A stretch of 64,000 nucleotides of DNA from Viscum album (taxonomy: Eukaryota > Streptophyta > Magnoliopsida > Santalales > Viscaceae), in the NCBI GenBank assembly GCA_963277665.1, contig OY728142.1, positions 6,834,001 through 6,898,000 of the forward strand. Direction: 5' to 3'. Positions 23,391 to 34,500 of this stretch are shown one piece after another (position 1 is the first letter of the stretch; every line of letters begins with the position of its first letter). The translations under genes were made by a program, and so were the position numbers. The notes under the pieces were generated by a model that saw nothing but the letters and a program-made list of their open reading frames with translations, was not told the DNA's origin and ran no database searches.

Positions 23391-24085
23391 CCCAAATCAT
23401 GATATGTGATCTTCCCATTTTTTTTATAGTTAGGAGAGACTCTGAACTGGGGATAGTCCTCCATTTTTTTAAACTCAATAAAACTATTTTTCCTTTAAAT
23501 CCTTTTTATTTTCCTTTTCCAATCATTTAAATTGATCATAACCAATCTTATAAACATCATTTCAATCAGGTATTAATTTTAAACTATGATTTGAAACCAG
23601 TAAACTAAACTAATTGAATTGGGCTCTAATTTTTTCTTGATCGTGGGACTCACCGAGCATAGTTCGACTATTGCTGAGGTTTTATGGAATACCTTACAAA
23701 CTTTTATGTTTTTTTCATTATTACCCTAATTTTTTCCTAATCCTATTTTTATATGGGCTTAGCGGGTATAAAATGACTTTTTTCTTATGTTTCCCTTTGC
23801 ATGTTTTTGACCTAACAAGCTTTACGCCTTTTTGATGGCTCAATGTTTATAATGAACCGATACTTGAATTTTACCCAGAGGTGACTTCTGTGGATTTTTC
23901 CTCTAGAAAGTATGGAATATTTTTTATTTAAGTTCACAGTCCTACCAATCAAACTTATTACTGATGTTTTAGGTCGAACATCTTTGTCCAAACTTAATGG
24001 GGAAAAGGCCCCAATTTGGGATTTGTCAGTTGAGAATGTTCTAATATCCTTCAAACATGGATTACAGATTTTTCTTGACCCTTAA
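23391..24085. other. Spacer between antisense gene and 3' repeats of B
   Basis: T-rich plus-strand DNA directly after the antisense gene, with 'aactcaataaaactattttt' near 23,473 that could have served as a polyadenylation region for it. No recognisable coding sequence; the minus frame at 23,812-24,054 has no family similarity. Confidence 0.5.
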
Positions 24086-24089
24086 TTTG

Positions 24090-26075
24090 TGAATTTTGGA
24101 CATTCATGAGGCTCGGAAGTCATTTTAGGCATATGGAAGTATGAGATTACTCTCATGGGGAAAATTTTTTCTTTCATTGATGTCCATTTTTTAGGCCAAT
24201 ATATGCAGAGACTCTGGGACATGATGTGTATAGTCAAACAAAGGTGTTCGCAGGACACTGGCCTTATGTATCTGATGGCCTGGTGGGATTTGCAACACTT
24301 TGAATTTATTTTGATATTGGGAGCCATATTGGGTGGATGAACTGAGTAGTGGTGTTGGAAAACATTAGGTACATTTATTTAATCTTTATATGGGAAACTC
24401 TTCTTTCACGGTTCTTACTTGCGTCAGGGAGAGCTGGTGAATGGTCTGTTTAGTTAGAAGTTTTTTTATTATAGGGGAATTCAGAAAGAAGTAGGTATGT
24501 AAGCCATTATCCAGAAGTTTTCCAAATATTGGGGTGGGACAGGACATGAATGTCATTTGAACATATGAAATCTGGAAAGGAATCTCCAAGGAAAGAATTT
24601 GACTTTGATTGACATCCATTTTTGTGGGTGACATATGCAGAGCCTTCAAGGCATGATGTGCATAGTCAAACAAAGGTTCACTCTGGACACTGGCCTTCTG
24701 TATCTGATGTCTATGGAGGATTATGAATATTGGGAAATTTTTGAATATGGAATGTGATTTTTGATAAGGGGTTCACATGAACACAAAAAGGTTCATTTTA
24801 ACTAAAATTCTTCGGGGAAACCTAGAAATGAGTGGGGGAATTCTTCTTTTGTATGAAAATAAACATTATGCATATAGATAGGGTATTTTTATAAACCTCA
24901 AAAGGGTCCAGAGATGAATTAGGCCCACAAGTTCTGATATATCCAGGATGTGTGTAGAATGGAAAATGTAAACCATGACTTTGAGAGCCCTTGAATCAGA
25001 AGGGATGGAACGAGTCTTGGAATTCATTGGGCATACTAAGATAGGAGAGGACCCTTTGGGGGATGAATTTTTCTTTAATTGATGACCATTTTTTTTGGGA
25101 AACATATGTAGATTCACTAGGTCATGATACGCATATCCAAACAAAGGTGTCTGCAGGACACTGGCCTTCCTTCTTAGATGGCCTTGGAGGGATTATGGGG
25201 ATTTAAGATTTCTCAAAGCATGGAGTTTGAGGTATGGAAGGAGTGTGTCTAAACATATTGGGGACATTTAGGCTGTAATTTAATCATGTAATTAGGTTTC
25301 CCTTAGGTAGATCTGACTCATACGTAGGGTGAGGTGTCCATCCCATCCTTGGGGTACCCTGTCATTTAACATCACTTGGTTAGGGCTTGGGGTTCCTCTT
25401 GGGGAAGGTAACCGTGACATGCCTTTTAGGGTCGTGCTGTTAGAACCAAATTTCTGGACTATTTTTCCATAATTCCATGGTGAATCTCTCTCTAAGATCC
25501 CTAAGCTCATGGGAGCTATGTTCAATGTGATAAACAAGGTATTACAAGGATTATGAATCATTTCTTAATAATAGAAAAATTAACATCAGAGAGAACTTTC
25601 GGCTTAAACCATTGCTATGCAGTTTAACTTCATACAACAAGGATGATTTTGGCCTCGTAGTTTAATTTGGTGCGGTGAGGAAATGATGCTATATAGTTTA
25701 GAGTCATATTTTTAGGATGATTATGATATCATAAAGATATTTAATAGTTTTTAGTTAATCGAAATCAGGATGCTTTGGAATTCCTTAGACGTGAGTAATG
25801 ATAAAAGGTGTAAACCACAGTCCTGGGGGAAACTTGAATCAAGAGGGATGACATGGGTCTTGGAATCCATTGGGCATACTAATATGGGAGAGGAATCTCT
25901 TGGTGACTAATTTTCTTTTGATTGATGGCCATTTTTGTGGGAAACATATGCAGAGCCATGGAGGCATGATGTGCATATCCAAACAATGGTGTCTACAGGA
26001 CACTAGCCTTCCATCTCAGATATCCTTGAAGGATTATGGAGATCCAAGTTTTTCCAGGGTATAGAGTTTGACAAA
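24090..26075 (-). repeat. 3' untranslated tandem repeats of B, four degenerate copies
   Basis: A module of about 240 bp occurs at roughly 24,110-24,335, 24,530-24,755, 25,005-25,225 and 25,850-26,070. Shared core: 'ttgatgtccatttttt...', 'acatatgcagag', 'catgatgtgcatagtcaaac', 'aaggtgtctgcaggacactg', 'gccttc'. Spacing is about 435, 485 and 835 bp, so units are separated by variable DNA. Tat/Ogre elements are known to carry hypervariable tandem repeats in the region between pol and the 3' LTR, which can seed satellites. ORFs in either strand over these copies are by-products. Confidence 0.75.
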
Positions 26076-27026
26076 TGGAAAATATGTGCCTGAGAATGTA
26101 AATAATACCCATAACATGTCTAAATGTGAACTACTAGATCTTCCACATAGGTCTGAATCATATGTATAAGGTAAAGTAGGATATTTTGACTTCTCATGAG
26201 TGGGGGCATGTATGCAATCTCATAACACCGAGGACTAGGCCACACATAGCTCTTGATGAATTTTACAGTTTATTGTCATGCCTTTAGGACTTTTCACAGA
26301 CTCCCCATGCAATTATGGCCTATGCATAGGGAAAGTGGAATTTTTTATGGTGGCTGGGTCAGGATGCCAAATCTAGGTGTCACTACATATCCTGCATGAG
26401 AAGAAATCAATTCATACGTAGTTCTTAACATTCCATGTAACGATTTGGCTTGGTCTATGTGTAAGGACATGTGATTTCATTTTTTTATGATAATCATGGT
26501 TGGTTTGGGATTCCAAATCTGGAATCACTATGTATCCTACACGGGCAAGAATCAAGCTATGCGTAGTTCAGAACGTTCCTTATACCGATTTGGCTTGGTC
26601 CATGTGTAGGGTAATATTTTGTTACATGTGCTATGGGTGTCTTGTAAACCATACTTCTCTATAAATTGATTTCATAAAATAATCCTTACCACTGATCCTA
26701 AACTCACGTGAGTTATACTCAATGTGAGAAACAATGAGTGGACATAGGGTTTCCTTCACAAGTGTTGGGAGGTAGAGGATACGATGGAGGCATTTTTTTG
26801 TGGTGGTTGGGCCAAGATAAAGGATCGATGCGTTGATACATATCCTATGAGGGAAGGAATCAAGTCGTATGTATTTATATGAGAGATCATGAAATTTATT
26901 GTCATGTGATTGGGACATTTGGTGCCATGTAGTTTAATGTCTTACAAAGAGGACATGAGTCACAGTTTAATTTCATGTTTCTGGGATGAGTTCCTTACAG
27001 ATTAACGTCATGTGGAAAGGACAAAG
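26076..27026 (-). other. 3' untranslated region of B, further repeated phrases
   Basis: There is no coding sequence that I recognise. Two related stretches near 26,340-26,440 and 26,490-26,610 share 'tggttgggtcaggatgcc', 'actacatatcctgcatgag', 'caattcatacgtagttc' and 'gatttggcttggtc'; a third, weaker one is near 26,800-26,880. They are another diverged repeat family about 150 bp apart. Confidence 0.5.
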
Positions 27027-27176
27027 ACTCATAGTTTATGGTCTTATAGTTTGGACCATGGCATGGGGGTATTATAACTCATAGTTTAGGGTCATGGAGT
27101 TTGGACCTCGACTTCATGGTATTACTACTCATAATTTAAGGTCTTAGAGTTTGGACCATGGCATAGGGGATTCTAC
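27027..27176 (-). repeat. 50-bp tandem repeat, three copies
   Basis: Copies start at 27,027, 27,077 and 27,127 with 'actcatagtttatggtctta', followed by 'gagtttggaccatggcat' and 'gggtattata'. The exact 50-bp spacing and low divergence suggest a recent expansion compared with the surrounding repeats. They lie just downstream of pol. Confidence 0.8.
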
Positions 27177-27249
27177 TACGTGAAGTACTTCTTCAAGAAC
27201 TTCATATTTATGGGAGCTGTGAGGAGCTATCTATCCATTGATATCAAGG

Positions 27250-28500
27250 CATATTCTCCATTAGAATAGACCCCATGTATGACATATGGTCCTTCCCACT
27301 TTGGATCAAGATCTGGGGGCTTCTTTCTGAGTATCATCAGGGTTCTAAGGACTAAAACCATTTATCCTTCGTGGAAAGATCGAAGGAAAACCTTTTTGTT
27401 GAAGGATTATGTAATTGAATTTTGGTATATTTCCAAATAGTGTAAAGTGTGCATCCTTTTTTTATAGATTATCTAACTCATCAAACTGTCTTTTTGATTT
27501 CCCACCCATGGAAAGTTGATCAAAAATAGCCACATGAAGTTATAGAACTTGGATTCTGATAGGCAAAACCACCTCTACCTTGTATACTAGTGAGTACGGG
27601 GTTGCCTAGGTAGAGGTGAAAATCATGGTCCGGTAAGCCCATAAAGCATGAAGGATCTTGTTTGGCCATGATTCCTTATCCTTATCTATCATTTTCTAAA
27701 GTATGTTGGACAAAGTTTTGTAGAAAGCCTTTATTTTCCCATTGTCTATTGCATGGTAGCAGGATGAATGGTTGGATTTGATTCCATACTCCTGTATAGC
27801 TGACCAACTTAGCAGAGAATAAGTTGGCTCTGTTGTCTGTTAGTATTGTATGGGGGACACCAAATCTAGTAATGGTGTTGGTCTTTAAAAATCTAACGAT
27901 GTTTTTCGCCTCGACTTCCTTAAGGGGTATGGATTCGGCCCATTTGGAAAAGAAGTCTGTCACTGTGAATATGAACTTGAATTTTTTGGTTATGGAAGGA
28001 GGATAAGGTCCCATAACATCCATCCCCCAGGCAGTGAATGTCTAGGAGTACTTAGCTGTGTGAATTAACTCTGGGGGTCAGTGTATGAAATTAGCATGAA
28101 CTTGATAGTAATGGAACTTCTCGGTGAATATGGAACAATCCTATATCATTGTGGTCTAGTAATACCCAAGCCTTTGGATTTGGTTAGAGATCTTAGTTTT
28201 TTATTGATTCACTCCACAATATATGGCGTGAACTTCTTTCATGACAGCAGTAGTCTCTTCTCTATTAATGCACCTGATAAGGACTGTGACAAGGCCTAGT
28301 TTGTAGAGAACCTTTTCTTAGTTTACCCTATTATACGAGGAAAAATTTACTACCTGTATTTGGACCTTCTCCCTTCCAGCTCTATCTGGTGGTATTTAAC
28401 CATTCTGAAGTTAATTTTCAATGGGCATCATCCATCCATTGGTGTGACTATAAATCTCAAAAACAGGGCTAATTTCATTGATCTCCTCTGTATTGCTCTG
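27250..28500 (-). pseudogene. pol: Integrase ruin of B
   Basis: Reading from 28,500 down: a zinc-binding N-terminal remnant (EVHAIYCGVNQ near 28,235, then LGYY, and QVHANFIH near 28,105 as the family has 'CQxHAxxIHxP'). The core opens with GMDVMGPYPPS near 28,027 (first catalytic Asp), contains FTVTDFFSKWAESIPLK (27,965-27,915), TRFGVPHTILTDNRANLFS (second Asp, near 27,835) and NRQWENKGF near 27,735 with the catalytic Glu. Past 27,700 the frame shifts and keeps 'LPIRIQVL' and similar C-terminal bits. An open 113-codon stretch covers 27,682-28,023. The sequence type (MDVMGPxPP, KWAEAxPL) is that of Tat-lineage integrases. Plus-strand frames here are shadows. Confidence 0.85.
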
Positions 28501-28542
28501 TATGAATGGAAAGACCATCCAGAAGTGGGAAATGCTAATGAA

Positions 28543-29040
28543 TTATTCATCCCGGTCTGGATCAGCCATGGTTGTGGTTGCATCTTCCAAAGCTTCGTCT
28601 TGGTAATTTTTTGATTGGGGGACATAAGTCAATGTTGGTTCTAATGGGAATTCTGCCATCAGTTCTCGAACATCTTTCATCAAGGGGACCAATACTTCTT
28701 TATTAATGTCATAGTCACCACTGACCTGTTTGATGACTATCTCTGAATCAACCTTTATTTTTATGTGTTTGTCTTGCACATGAAGTGACAGTTCCAAGCC
28801 TAAACTGAGGGCATGATATTCTGCTTCATTATTTGTACACCTTTCTAAAAGTAGGAAATAATAATGCAAGATGGAATTTTTGGGGGATACGAGTATAATT
28901 CCCAGCCCCACTTTTTTGAACTTGGGATCCTCTATACTTTTCCCTATTGGGATTTGGGAAGCACCATAGAAATATATTTCCCATCTCTGGGGGTCCTCCC
29001 AGATGGAAAACACTTATTTATCAGAAATTTCGGCATCCAC
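28543..29040 (-). pseudogene. pol: RNase H domain of B, long open remnant
   Basis: It degrades the RNA of RNA-DNA hybrids during reverse transcription. A 156-codon stretch is still open (29,013 to 28,543). It shows IYFYGASQIPIGKS (the family has 'LYFDGAA': the catalytic Asp is Tyr here), GLGIILVSPKNSILHYYF, TNNEAEYHALSLGLE (catalytic Glu kept), KVDSEIVIKQVSGDY (catalytic Asp kept) and YVPQSKNYQDEAL near the C-terminus (family: VPRxENxxADAL, with the Asp followed by Glu). This is the best-preserved domain of element B. The order after RT and before integrase is that of Ty3/gypsy pol. Confidence 0.88.
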
Positions 29041-29329
29041 CACTGTTGTTTCTCTTGAGGGGTGATTTGATATGAAGTATACTAATTTCTGTACCTTGAT
29101 GGACTTATGGGGTGTGTATCATATGTAAAATTGTTTTAGGATGGGTGCCCATCATGATAGGTGCCCATTTATCATGGGATGATTGAGGATATATTTTAGT
29201 GGGTTGTAGTGGAAGACTAGTTGGTCATCATGGTGCTTCAGGTAGTGCCTGAGTTTTTGAATCACGAAAATTAGGGCTAGGTAGTTCTTTTCAATTTTTG
29301 AATATCCTGAGTTTCAGTATCAATCATTG

Positions 29330-30440
29330 TTCAGCTAAGGTAATAGAGGTTTTTCTCGCTATCGGCATCATTATTTTTCATAAGGAAGGTGCCTAATGAC
29401 CATTCCAGGGTGGTTGTATACAAAATGAACGGTATCCCCTTGACTTGTGGCATCAACACCGGCGTTCTTAGGATATATCTTTTGAGATTTTCTAAGATTC
29501 TTTGAAATCATTATCCCACTCAAGCGTAACTCCTTTCTTTATAAACCTGGTGAATGGTAATAATTTACTGTATATGTTGGCTATGAAGAACCGGATGTAG
29601 GTGAGGTGCCCTGGGAGACCTCTTAACTCAGTTTGGTTTTGAGGTGGGGACATTCCAAGGATGGATTTTGTCTTCTTGGGGTCGACATCGATGTTGAGAT
29701 GGTGTATAATGAAGCTGAGTAATTTTCCCGAGGTAATGCCAAAGGAGATCTTTAGGGGATTCATCTTTAAACCGAGCTGCTATAATTTGTTGAAGATAGT
29801 TTCAAGACCGACCAGGTGGTTTGAGAGACGTCATGATTTAACCACCAGATCATTAATATAACACTCAATGAACATTCCCAAGAAGGGATTGAAGATTAGA
29901 TGCACGGTGCGCTGATATGTGGTGCCAGTATTTTTTAGACCAAAGTGCATCAATTTATAACAGAACATTCCCCAAGGGGTCCTAAAAGAAGTAGCTTATT
30001 CATCTCCTCTGGCCATTCGGATTTGATTGTATCCCAAATAGCCATCCATAAAGAAGAGGGATTCATATCCAATTGTTTCATCGATCAACAACTCTGTGAT
30101 CGGGATTGGTAAATAGTCTTTTAGGATATGATGATTAAGGTCCCTCAAGTCAATGTAGATTCTAGTCTATTCATTCTTCTTTTTAACAGGTAATATGTTA
30201 TCCAGCTAGATTGGATATTAGACCTCTCGTATGAAGTTGGTTTTGATTAGCTTGTTAACTTCGGCCTCTATTTTGGCAGTATGCATCGGGTGGGTTTTTC
30301 TGGCTGCCTTCTTATAGCCTCAGTTATCTTTTGTTAATCCCAAATGATGAGTAGAAACCTCAGGATCAAGTTCTGGCATTTCTGTGTAGTTCCATGAAAA
30401 CGAATCTTGATTCTTATTTAAAAAGGAGGTATATTCCTCC
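29330..30440 (-). pseudogene. pol: Reverse transcriptase ruin of B
   Basis: From 30,410 down: FSWNYTEMPELDPEVSTHHL (family: FAWxYxDMPGLDxxVxxHxL), KIEAEVNKLIKTNFIREV, NILPVKKKN, RIYIDLRDLNHHILKDYLPI near 30,160-30,105, ESLFFMDGYLGYNQIRMA near 30,060-30,010 (family: FMDGFSGYNQIxMA), RTPWGMFCYKLMHFGLKNTG, then FIECYINDLVVKS near 29,860. The last is the catalytic box YVDDMVVKS, with the first Asp changed to Asn. The connection domain (GLPGHLTYIRFFIANIYSKL near 29,610-29,555) follows. About ten stops interrupt it. The wording of these motifs is distinctive for the Tat/Ogre branch. Confidence 0.88.
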
Positions 30441-30504
30441 TGCTCCTCGACAGGCATAACCACACAGATCAAAGTGGGTTGCTTGTCATTTTAGGTGCCC
30501 AGTT

Positions 30505-30816
30505 TTATCTCCCTAAGTTCATCGATTGTGGTGGATACACCTTCTTCAAATGAAGGAGGGAATATTTGAGGTCTTGTTTTTCTTCTTCTTCTTCTTTATC
30601 ATCTTCATTTTCTTCCTCTTCTGATGGAGAGAGAATTTTAGAGATGAACTCTCCAATGTTAGGAGAGAAATATTCTTTTTCCTTAGTGTGTGAGGAGGGG
30701 GTAGTTTGAAGTCCCATGGACAAGCCTAGAGTATCTCTGATATAGATTTTACTGACATCATAGGAGTCAGATCGATCTTCTATATCTTTGGACTCGGTGG
30801 ATATGACGGAGATCAT
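30505..30816 (-). pseudogene. pol: Acidic linker between protease and RT of B
   Basis: A 103-codon open piece with a run of acidic residues (PSEEEENEDDKEEEEEKQDL near 30,565-30,625), followed by VYPPQSMNLGR. In Tat-lineage pol a low-complexity acidic linker with a 'VNLG' motif normally sits here, just before RT. It is probably a disordered spacer. It keeps reading frame better than the flanking domains. Confidence 0.6.
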
Positions 30817-30897
30817 GCAGACAATCGAGTCTGTATCTGGACTTTCACTTGGGTATTCAACTTGTCTGATGCGTAATACATAATATTCCTCAAGTTA

Positions 30898-31480
30898 TTA
30901 CAGGGTTTTGGTGGGATCCATTTCCAATCCATTTTGGGTAGTAATCCAATCAATATCTTTGGCTGAAAGATGTTTTTCTTTCAATTTAAAGAACCTTGTG
31001 TCGATAAAATGTGACTCACAGGACTCAAACAGGGATTTATCATGCGTGAAATGTACCATTTTTTCCATTAGTGAAATATTTGATGCACTGATGGTATGAT
31101 GATAGAATTTCAGCATGTTGATTCATCCAAGGCCTCCCTAACTGGACGTTGAAGGTCGTACTTTTTCGTACTACCAGGAACTTAGAATCTGACATGAGGT
31201 CTCTGAGCCGAGTTTTAATATTGATTCTTCTTAATGGTTTCTGCTCGATTTTTTCATATCCAAATAGAGTTTTAGTGCAAGGTGTCAATATGTCTTCATC
31301 ATAGCCCAGTTAGTGAAGCGTTCATAGTGGGACAAGGTTAACTCCAGAGCTGTTGTTGATGAAAATCTTCCAGACATTAATTCTTTTTATCTTTTTGGAC
31401 ACATATAAGGGTATTATGTGCCCTTGCATAATGGAATCTTCATCCCTATATATGAAGGAGATGACGGCATGACATTATTT
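30898..31480 (-). pseudogene. pol: Aspartic protease ruin of B
   Basis: The protease matures the Gag-Pol polyprotein. The frame from about 31,470 contains HIIPLYVSKKIKRINVWKIF, INNSSGVNLVPL near 31,330 (family: IDNGSALNVCPL; the catalytic Asp is Asn, and Gly is Ser), TLHQLGYD with one stop, then LRRINIKTRL, STTFNVQLGRPWMNQ near 31,150 (family: YNMLLGRPWIHxxxAVPSSLHQ) and SSYHQCIKYF. A frameshift near 31,080 moves the remaining C-terminal part (31,116-30,898) to another frame. Both active-site changes are G-to-A on the coding strand, as methyl-cytosine deamination on the other strand would cause. Confidence 0.8.
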
Positions 31481-31519
31481 GGGACTGGTCTCCATCCTAT
31501 AGACTTTGGCTGATGCTAC

Positions 31520-34500
31520 TTCAGCCTCAAACTCCTAGGGACTTAGTAAGGCTTTAGAAGAGTGCCTCCCTAAGATCTGCAGACAGACTTAACGCATCCA
31601 ATATTGAGAGTTTTTCTGGTAATAGAGCCAACTTTTTTAGAATATCATACTTCTTCTCTAAAGGTTGTAACTTCCCATCTTGTGGATTCTATTTCATAGA
31701 CACTTTAGGGGTTTGGGCTTTGTATGCGGATGGTTAGGCCTCTGTATCTAGGTTCCAGGGTGTTGTGGTCCTTTCCGGGTTTGGCTGAACTGATCTATCT
31801 ACGTGCCTTGGGTGGTTTGGTATTTTTTCTTCCCCTAATGGATATTCTAAGATAACTAGGATTGTATTTCTTCTGAAGGGTCTGGAGGAGAATTCCGGTT
31901 CTTGTTGTGTCTGCCGGAGGGTCCTTCCATGAGTTTCTACGATGTTAATAGTTTGATTTATGGCATAGCGGGGAATTTGACTCCTGCCACGATCATGCCT
32001 TCTAGGAAACATTGGGCCTCTGCAGCCTCTTCCTCCATCTCTCTAGTTGGGTGTGGGGAATTCAGGTTTGTGGACATAGTCTCCATCCGATAAGGGTTCC
32101 ATCAAGTGAATGATATTAATGGATCCGAAGATCAGTTCTTGATCCGAAATTTTTTTTATCTGACTATCTCTTTATGATGGTACCATTTGGTGGAGTGGTA
32201 CCCATTGTACCATTTTTTGGGGCATCGCCTGTTGTACCAAATCTACTGGAAAGAAGTTCAAAAGTTTCAACACTGACTTCAGCTTTGGTTTCATCTCATC
32301 TTCTTGCTTTTTCTTTCTTCTCTTCATGACTTTAGAGGACTGTAGGTCCGAGGAGGACAGTTGTGATGTATTAAGAGATTTTGGGGGCACAGTTGGTTGT
32401 TTCAAGTGTTCTTGGAGGATTCCATGGACTCATTTTATGGTCTTATAGGACATCTAGTTATCAAACAGTTTCTCCTTACTGGTCATTGTTTTCTATTCTT
32501 TTTCCTCTCTTGAATCTGAGGTGGAAACATACGCCACTTGTGATGGAAGCGGGCCCAACTTAACTTGCCTGAAATCCACTATCTTTTGTAGGAGATCCTT
32601 GAAAATGAATCATTCTTGGATGGTGTGTCCCAGTATCTGGTGATAGGGAAAATAATTTGGACGTTCATCAAGACCCACTTCATCAGCTCGCTTTGGCTCA
32701 GGTAGCTAGAGCAAGTTGCAATTCATTGTTGCTATGAAATAGCTGCAGACCTAGTCATCTTTAAAGGAGTAAACTTTATTTATTTGTTATTTGAATTGAT
32801 TTATTTTATCACTCCATCTCTCATATTGCGGAGGTGGGGGTGGTTGTTGGTATCCAGGGGGTCCCACATGATTTGGTGGGGGCCTCGCAACTGGAGCTGG
32901 TGTCGGGGGTGGCTTAAGCCTGACAGAAGTAACTTAAGCTTTTCCCCCTCTTTTCCCAGGGGCTGATGGGTCCACTCAGGATGTAATATTTTTCCATTTC
33001 ACGGAGTATTCTCTGCTTTGGGAAAAGTCATAGAAGTATCTAAACCCACTTGTTTAGATCATTGGGATGATCGATGTTCACAATTCTTCCTGAAGTTTAT
33101 CAATGCACATGGCAAGCATCTTATCCTGGGGGAGTGGACTATTTAGAGAATAAGTCGGGATTTTCCATCTGAAAATGAAGTCTGAGACTCTTTCAGTACC
33201 TCGTAGTTTTCAGTTCATGAGATCACTGACCATCATCTTAAGCAGCGTTGAACTAAAATGTAAGAGAAAATGGCACTATAGGTCTTCCCAGCCTATGATT
33301 GAATTGGCTGGTAGGCTAGTATACCCTACGAAAGTTGAGCCCTGCAGGGTTCATATGAAGCACCTTAGTTTTACTACTTATTTCTACTCTGTAGTGCCCA
33401 TCATGGGGTCACAATAAGAGGCATAGTTTATGAAATGTTGGTTCGGGTCCCCCAAGCCATTGAATACTGAGAATATGGGGTTTTTGAATTTTTGTGGTGG
33501 TGGAACATTTCTCACCCAATCAGGGTAGGGTTTGCGATCTAGCTGTATCAGAGCACTCCACCCCTCCATGGATTCTAGTCGAGATGTTAATTTCTAGATG
33601 GTATTCAAGAGACCTTGATGCATATATAGTCGGTCTTGAGCTTGAGGTAGTGTGGTAGTGGCCAAAATTGAGTGTGCCAATACTGCTAGAATTTGGGGGT
33701 GATACCCATCTGGAGGTATCATTTGTGGGTTTACCTGAATATATTCTAGATTCCTTCCCAGCGGGGGTAAGTCTTGATGTCCTTCCAATACCGGGTTTAT
33801 ACATTTTTTCAGTCCCAATGCCGGATTGGATAGGCCTCTGATCTTGGCTTTATTTTTCAGGATGAGTGGTTTTGGAAAGGGAACTTCTTCTGGGAGCCCC
33901 TATTGACGTTCTGTAAGTGGAACACATCTGGAAAGGTAGATCCCTGGACATAGCTCAGCATTAATTCACCTGAGCTCTTTTATTTCTTCCTCCTACTTGT
34001 TGACCCTTTCCTTGAGGGTGATGGACACATTTCCAAGTGCAGGAGAAGGTGGGTCATAAACGACCTTGGATTTATTCTTCTACTTATTGGGGTTTCGCAC
34101 GGAAGGTAGTGTCAGATTAATTTAGGGGGCACCAGAATTTAGGACCGCTCTCTGGTTCTGGGTATACACACCATCAAGCTCGGTGCAGGATGCCTCTAGG
34201 ATGGAACCATCTTCCTTCATATCCTCTATCTCTGTACCATTTCTTGTGAGATCCGTGGATTTGACGTTTTCCACATTCACGGAGGTATACTAAATTGGGG
34301 GTGGTGTACCTAGTGTCGAATGGTAGGAAGGATTTTTTCTTCCTTTGTTGGACTTTCTCTTTCCATTATGTGGTATTATTCAGTTTTCTTGGAGAAGATT
34401 GACCCGAAGGGAGCCCTGATCTGAACTCGTAACACGCATTTGTCTTAGAGGATGAGAACCACAAGAAGGGTTAGAACTATTGATTCCCTTTTCCATCATT

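Noticed and set aside
24090..26075. Repeat array as CRISPR or satellite array
   Set aside because: Units are about 240 bp, strongly diverged and irregularly spaced within an untranslated region of a plant retrotransposon; no short identical direct repeats.
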